From Bradysia coprophila (taxonomy: Eukaryota; Arthropoda; Insecta; Diptera; Sciaridae): a stretch of 64,000 bases of DNA. The stretch's first letter is position 1. Every line of letters starts with the position of its first letter. The position numbers and the translations under genes are program-made. Location: NCBI RefSeq assembly GCF_014529535.1, contig NC_050737.1, forward strand, positions 9,468,725-9,532,724. Direction: 5' to 3'. Below are positions 59,171 through 64,000 of this stretch, piece after piece. The notes beneath the pieces are model-generated. The model was not told where the DNA came from, did not search any database, and saw only the letters and a list, made by a program, of their open reading frames with translations.

Positions 59171-60730
59171 ATTTCATTGCAAAGTGTGAATGTTCGCCAA
59201 AACATTCACCGATCTGAATAATAAAAATCCGTTGAACAGAAAACGTTTTCGCTTTTTAGTGAATGGGACAATGTTGACCAGAAATCCTCCACAAATTTAC
59301 GCTGAAAATGTTTTCTAACATTTTCTAGAAAATAGGCCGTGTTCTGTACTGCATATGGTTACGGTTAGAAACTTGGAGGAGCCTTTCGCATTGTACAGAT
59401 TTAAGATGCTAGAGTAAGAACTTTTTCAATTGATAAAAATTCGAGATGCATTTGAGATTCATCAAGAGTCAAACGACTTCCAAAACGGTTGTGACATGAT
59501 TTTTTGATTGTGCTCAGGTTGATAAACTTGTGACTTCCCATTCGCAAGTAAACAGTTCCTAACTTTTTAATTTCGCCAATAAGTAAGAGCAAATTTTTAT
59601 CTACGATCTACCTTCGCTACGCCGTCCTCTCCTTTAAAAAATGTTCATCGAAAGTTATGTCACACAACCTTTAAAATTCTACAAAAATGTCCTAAATAGT
59701 AGTCCCGTGTATATAACAAGGCTGATTACCATTTACCTCCATTTAATCCTAACAGATTTTGTCAATGGAGTTGGTCACCACTCCGTTAAAAATTCAACAT
59801 TAATTTCAACATTCAAGATTCCAGTACTCATACTCTTAGACCAATCATTTAAATATGGTGCGCCTAAGACTGAAAACACAAGAGCAATTCTGTGTTGCTA
59901 ATATCGATAATTTATTAGCATAAGTATCGATCGACCTTCGCCCCAAATCAGCGCTTTAGCAACCGAATACATCTTACTTAAAAAATTAGAAGGCCTAAGA
60001 TAAGACTGTTCACTGTTCATACACTTCCAACAAAACGTGCAAGCATACACTGTCCGGCTTTAGTCCTCGCTTTAGTTGCGGTGTCTAGACTCATTAGAAT
60101 ATATGGTTAGTATGTGAGGACTTTTAGTACTTTTATATAAAGTTTCATCTGAAAAAGAAAGACGAAACAAGTTCGGCTTTAATATGACCCGTCTGAACGA
60201 TTATGTTTACCACTCGATAATATATAGTCGTGTAACTCCACTTAAAGCCTGCATTTGTGCAAAACATAAAATCCATAAAATCCCATATAACTATACTATA
60301 ATGAACGGCGTATATATAAAATATGATTTCGGTATAAAATGCAAAACGGAAAACTCTCTTATCTTCTGCAGAAAACTCTCTCTCCACTTCTCTCTTTCTC
60401 TATTCCTATAAAATGCCCACACATCTTCAAACAGATAACCACAACACCACAGAACAATATTTGCGATATATAAAACACAGATTCTCCATATATTCGCAAA
60501 AGATTCGCTTTGTTTTTAAAAATCAGTTTTATCAAACGACTCGTTATGAACAGGTCGTTCAATGTGATATTTTTCGGTTGTTTACCACTCAATTTGATAG
60601 TTTGATGTTTTCATTAGCACTCGGAATAATAATCGTAACACACGGCCAAACGTTTTATCAGTTTTATCTTAAGTAAAAATTAAATTCTGTATCGTAACCA
60701 CATCTTCCTGAGAGCAAATCAAATGATAAC
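59171..60730. other. Intergenic DNA between Bub3 and TMEM86
   Basis: Contains the Bub3 polyadenylation signal (59220). Overlapping short frames on both strands at 60145-60676 lack recognisable domains. No repeats with clear ends. Confidence 0.5.
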
Positions 60731-63156
60731 ATGGGTGAAATACTGGCACTTGTAAGTATTTTAATACAACCAATCTTTGTTGAAACAAAGAGTACGTATC
60801 TTCGGTAAATGTTTTGTGGATCATTCGAAATACAGAACGACCTTTTATCAATAAACAATAGATTCATTTAGGTAAAAGAGAATCACATTATCAGTTGTTG
60901 TTGCAATTTCCAGTGTTTTCAACACAGACAGCATATGATGGGTTCAATGAATACAGTTTACGGTTGAACGAACGTTTTCTATTATGTCGTTTTACGTTAA
61001 CTTCTGTCTACATCGTCTACATCCATTCCATTCTATCGAAACACAAAATATTGAGTACACAGTCTATTAACTGAACAATGTAGGTATGCATGTGGATATT
61101 ACACACATCATATAGTGATAAGTGAACTTGCATATTTTCTGTTTTGACTTTAAGAATGTAATTTTGAATGATTGATGTCTAAGGGTAGATTAGCAACATT
61201 AATTTTCATTTTTTCTGAAAAGCTTTTACATTTGGAAAATAGAGAACTTTGAATATTTACGCTTAAAGCCTTTCATTCAGCTAAAAGCTTTGAATAAGCT
61301 TAAAGCGCACACAACTGGTAACTGTATTTTCACACAATCACATGAAAGAAACTTATGATTTTCTTTTGGTCAATTGCATAGCACTCTTCCTAGCAAGATT
61401 ATGGAAAATATGCGGAGGCTGATGAAAAAAATTCTTAAGCAGTAGCTTCAAACTTGGAGCTTGTTAATTCAGTGTCAATGTTAGTACCATGTCAACTGTT
61501 AAACCCTTTACTTCATCTCAATTCTTTAGATGCCACACAGTCGTAGTAGCACAAATCATCATACTTGTGCGGTTTCGTTAGAAAGCTTAGACATAGTACA
61601 GTATAGGCAGGTATTTTTCTTATATCGAAAATGGTTCTAACAGAGCTACAACACTCTCAGAAGGTCACCCATTTTAGTCCATTGAAAATCGTAGTTTTTT
61701 CAAAGCGATGTTGATGACATCGAAAACACACAGAACCAACACACTTCAAGCATGAGTGGTACTCTAAATGGGTCTGCCTTGTCCATGTCCCTCCTCATAT
61801 GTAGAAGAAAGACAAGTAAGAAAATTGCACTTTTCGGTCATTTCCCACTGGAGCCGGATTTTCTAAGTGGTTTTGCATACTAGGGTTCAATACCTGTCAT
61901 AAAAATGATTCCACCAAAAAATCGATTCGATTCGTAGGCTGTTTTTCAAAGAATCCATCGATATACCGGAAAATCGAATGATAGACTGTGTGTCATCTGA
62001 TCACTAATTCAATAGAAATCTCGTCTAAATTTAGTTTCTCTCTACTTTCGTCTAAATTCTAATTTGATATTCTTAATGACAGGTAAAATATGTTGGACCA
62101 AAATTGATATCGTTCATCGTAGCTGTGATCATCTACTTCCTATTGATTGCATTTGAGCACAACAATCTGGTATGGACAACTATTGTAAAGTGTGCACCAA
62201 TTATATGCTTGATGATATTTGTGCTTCTTTATGGCCTGCGTTTTGAAAGGGAGTAAGTTTTGAATAGAAACTTTGAATGTGCCGCACATTATAACAAATA
62301 TTCATACAACTTTATCATACCCTGCCAGGTACATTTATTCGCATAAAATATTCATGGGTCTGATATTTTCCTGTTTCGGTGATGCTTTACTGAACGTAGA
62401 CCTATTTGCATTCGGAATGGTAATGTTCGGAGTGGCTCAGGTTGTCTACGCATCAGCGTTCGGCTGGAAACCATTGAAGTTATGGATTGGTTTGGTTCTG
62501 TATATTTTCGGAGCGATCGGTATGCACATTTTCGAACCGCACTTTAGTCTGAGCTAATTCCTGTCTCCTAATGATTTCAGCAATTTTATTCCTGTACAAA
62601 AATATCGACAGCACGGTACTGCTAATTGGTTTACCTGTTTATGGTGTTCTGCTCCTAACGATGTGCTGGAGAGCCATAGTCCGTTTCGGGAATGTTAGAG
62701 TAAAAACTCATACTAGCATCGAACCAATTTGACAATTTTCTGATCTTTTTTTCTTAAATTTAATTTTCAGGACTTACGAACGTCTTCCATGATCAACAAT
62801 GTCTGTGCGATTGCGAGCGTACTGTTTGTTTTTTCTGATGCTGTGATTGCATTTGATAAATTCTATTCGCCTATATCGTACAGAACTGTAAGTGCATTCC
62901 AGAGTTTAGTACTGTTCCTACTTCAACAAAAATAATAATTGTTTTTTTTTTGCGTTTTTAGTTTCTGGTGATGTCAACGTATTACTTTGCTCAATTCGGA
63001 ATAACTTTAAGTATTATCCCATCCAGGGCCACAGTCGAAAAATTCAAATCGATACATACACAAACCGACACAAATGACTATTCCCACAATGTGATCGAAA
63101 ATTTGGATTTGCCGGGACAATTTGCTGTACGCCAAAGAAAATTTAGTGATATTTAA
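60731..63156 (+). CDS. TMEM86: Lysoplasmalogenase TMEM86 (YhhN family)
   Basis: Multi-pass membrane enzyme that hydrolyses the vinyl-ether bond of lysoplasmalogens. Six exons (60731-60751, 62083-62252, 62329-62519, 62581-62693, 62771-62887, 62962-63156) sum to 268 residues. The first exon, MGEILAL followed by GTAAGT, is inferred: it is the only upstream ATG I found with a consensus donor in the right phase, and its intron is 1.3 kb. The rest is firm: KYVGPKLISF, then alternating hydrophobic spans, FSCFGDALLNVDLFAFGM (family GDA motif), VVYASAFG, FSDAVIAFDKFY and VMSTYYFAQ. The residues after the last span form a cytosolic tail ending in RKFSDI. Confidence 0.9.
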
Positions 63157-64000
63157 GAAAAGTGATAGTTTACGCTGTAATATTAAATTAAATTTCGTTG
63201 TAATATGGTGGATGTGTTTGACAAAAAGTATATAATCTTGGTGATATTGATTTCAACATGTGTGAACAGTGCGACTGCACGAAATGTATAGTGTATTAGT
63301 CGTAGGTAATTGTTCCATTAATTTAAATGCAATTAAAGTAAAAGTAGAACTTTGACAGTTTTTCGTTTTGTTACAATAAGAAAATGAAATGATACCTGCT
63401 GGATGCGCTATTGAAATACCTTCAAAATATGCTATCATAACAATAGCTCGAAAAAAATTCACCCAAAAGAGATGACTTTTTCACTTACAAGATTCTTGAA
63501 AATTGCACCTCGGTGAAACTTGGTGCTATACCAAAACGACGGTAAAACATTTTTTGAACTTTTTTTAATTTTTGTATGTTCTAGTAGACCTCTAGATGCC
63601 GGGAGACCGTTCGCTCCCACTTGATCATATCGTTTTTCCAAACTCCTATCACGTAGCAAATATTGGTCCGATTGAAATAGTACATTTCGTACCTAGGACT
63701 AAAAGTCTTTTTTTAACGTGTGAGAAGTTTCCAGACAGAGCCGAAGGCGAGGTCTGGAATCGAATTCGCTAAAAAAGACTTTTAGTCCGTGGTACGAATA
63801 GTATTTTTCAAATTGGACGGAGAAAAACTAATTACTGTTCCGGAGTCCTGAGGCCATTTGCTATCCGCTAACACTTTATTTGACTAAAATCCTGCGAGAA
63901 AAATTTGATAATTTTTCTCTTGATATTACTAACATTGGATCTGATATATTCGTGGCATAGCGAAGCGTTTTTCTATTGATAACGTAAAAGAATAGTAGAC
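63157..64000. other. Downstream intergenic DNA with one hairpin repeat
   Basis: No coding region is seen. It holds the TMEM86 3' UTR and the inverted repeat annotated at 63688-63796. Confidence 0.5.
63688..63796. repeat. 109-bp hairpin repeat
   Basis: The arms CGTACCTAGGACTAAAAGTC and, reversed, CGTACCACGGACTAAAAGTC pair for about 26 bases. The loop contains CAGAGCCGAAGGCGAGGTCTG, close in style to the GAGGCGAAGCCGAGG core near 39770 and 48335. Confidence 0.75.

Noticed and set aside
61860-61890. tRNA B-box-like GGTTCAATACC
   Set aside because: No A box, acceptor stem or cloverleaf can be drawn around it.
62273-62557. Longer TMEM86 frame starting in the intron and reading past 62519
   Set aside because: It contains exon 3 but runs through the acceptor at 62329 and the donor at 62520; the spliced model matches the family and the read-through does not.

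Overview
This 64 kb window is eukaryotic nuclear DNA, most probably from an insect and more narrowly a dipteran. The genes have short GT-AG introns and canonical donors. Their products are metazoan: DDB1/piccolo, a TH1-tailed class I-like myosin, Tom70, mL42, mS24, XPNPEP3, Bub3 and TMEM86. DDB1 is very close in sequence to the fly protein as I remember it. Long AT-rich spacers carry LINE pieces and many small inverted-repeat elements. A lower dipteran such as a fungus gnat or midge is an inference only. I see no prokaryotic organisation, CRISPR array, rRNA or tRNA.

Layout. 1-17.6 kb is repeat-rich and gene-poor. A 5'-truncated LINE with one long open frame (about 1.39-4.19 kb) lies inside a TIR element that has perfect 8-bp target duplications. 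A ruined LINE (10.76-14.23 kb) is interrupted by a non-autonomous hAT element, which itself holds another LINE tail and a 212-bp MITE. 17.6-26.1 kb carries three minus-strand genes: DDB1 (13 coding exons), a USP-like gene with 31 seven-residue repeats and no visible His box, and MRPL42. 29.4-37.0 kb is a 23-exon minus-strand myosin with two micro-exons and a large loop-1 insert. 40.5-42.4 kb is Tom70 (minus). 43.7-46.6 kb is a large inverted duplication carrying two divergent genes for secreted, tandem-domain, defensin-like (CS-alpha-beta) peptides. 49.0-53.1 kb holds a class I methyltransferase (plus), MRPS24 (minus) and XPNPEP3 (plus), the last two sharing a 315-bp divergent promoter region. 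58.1-59.2 kb is Bub3 (plus) and 60.7-63.2 kb is TMEM86 (plus).

Functionally these are mostly unrelated housekeeping genes. Four products act in mitochondria (mL42, Tom70, mS24, XPNPEP3). DDB1 and the USP-like protein both belong to ubiquitin biology, although the latter looks catalytically incomplete. The most unusual locus is the inverted duplication of defensin-like genes: one copy has three CS-alpha-beta domains, the other has one intact and one broken domain, and their promoter arms still align. Exon borders were placed by hand from reading frame, homology and splice signals. Every multi-exon model given here sums to an intact frame, but none is supported by transcript data.
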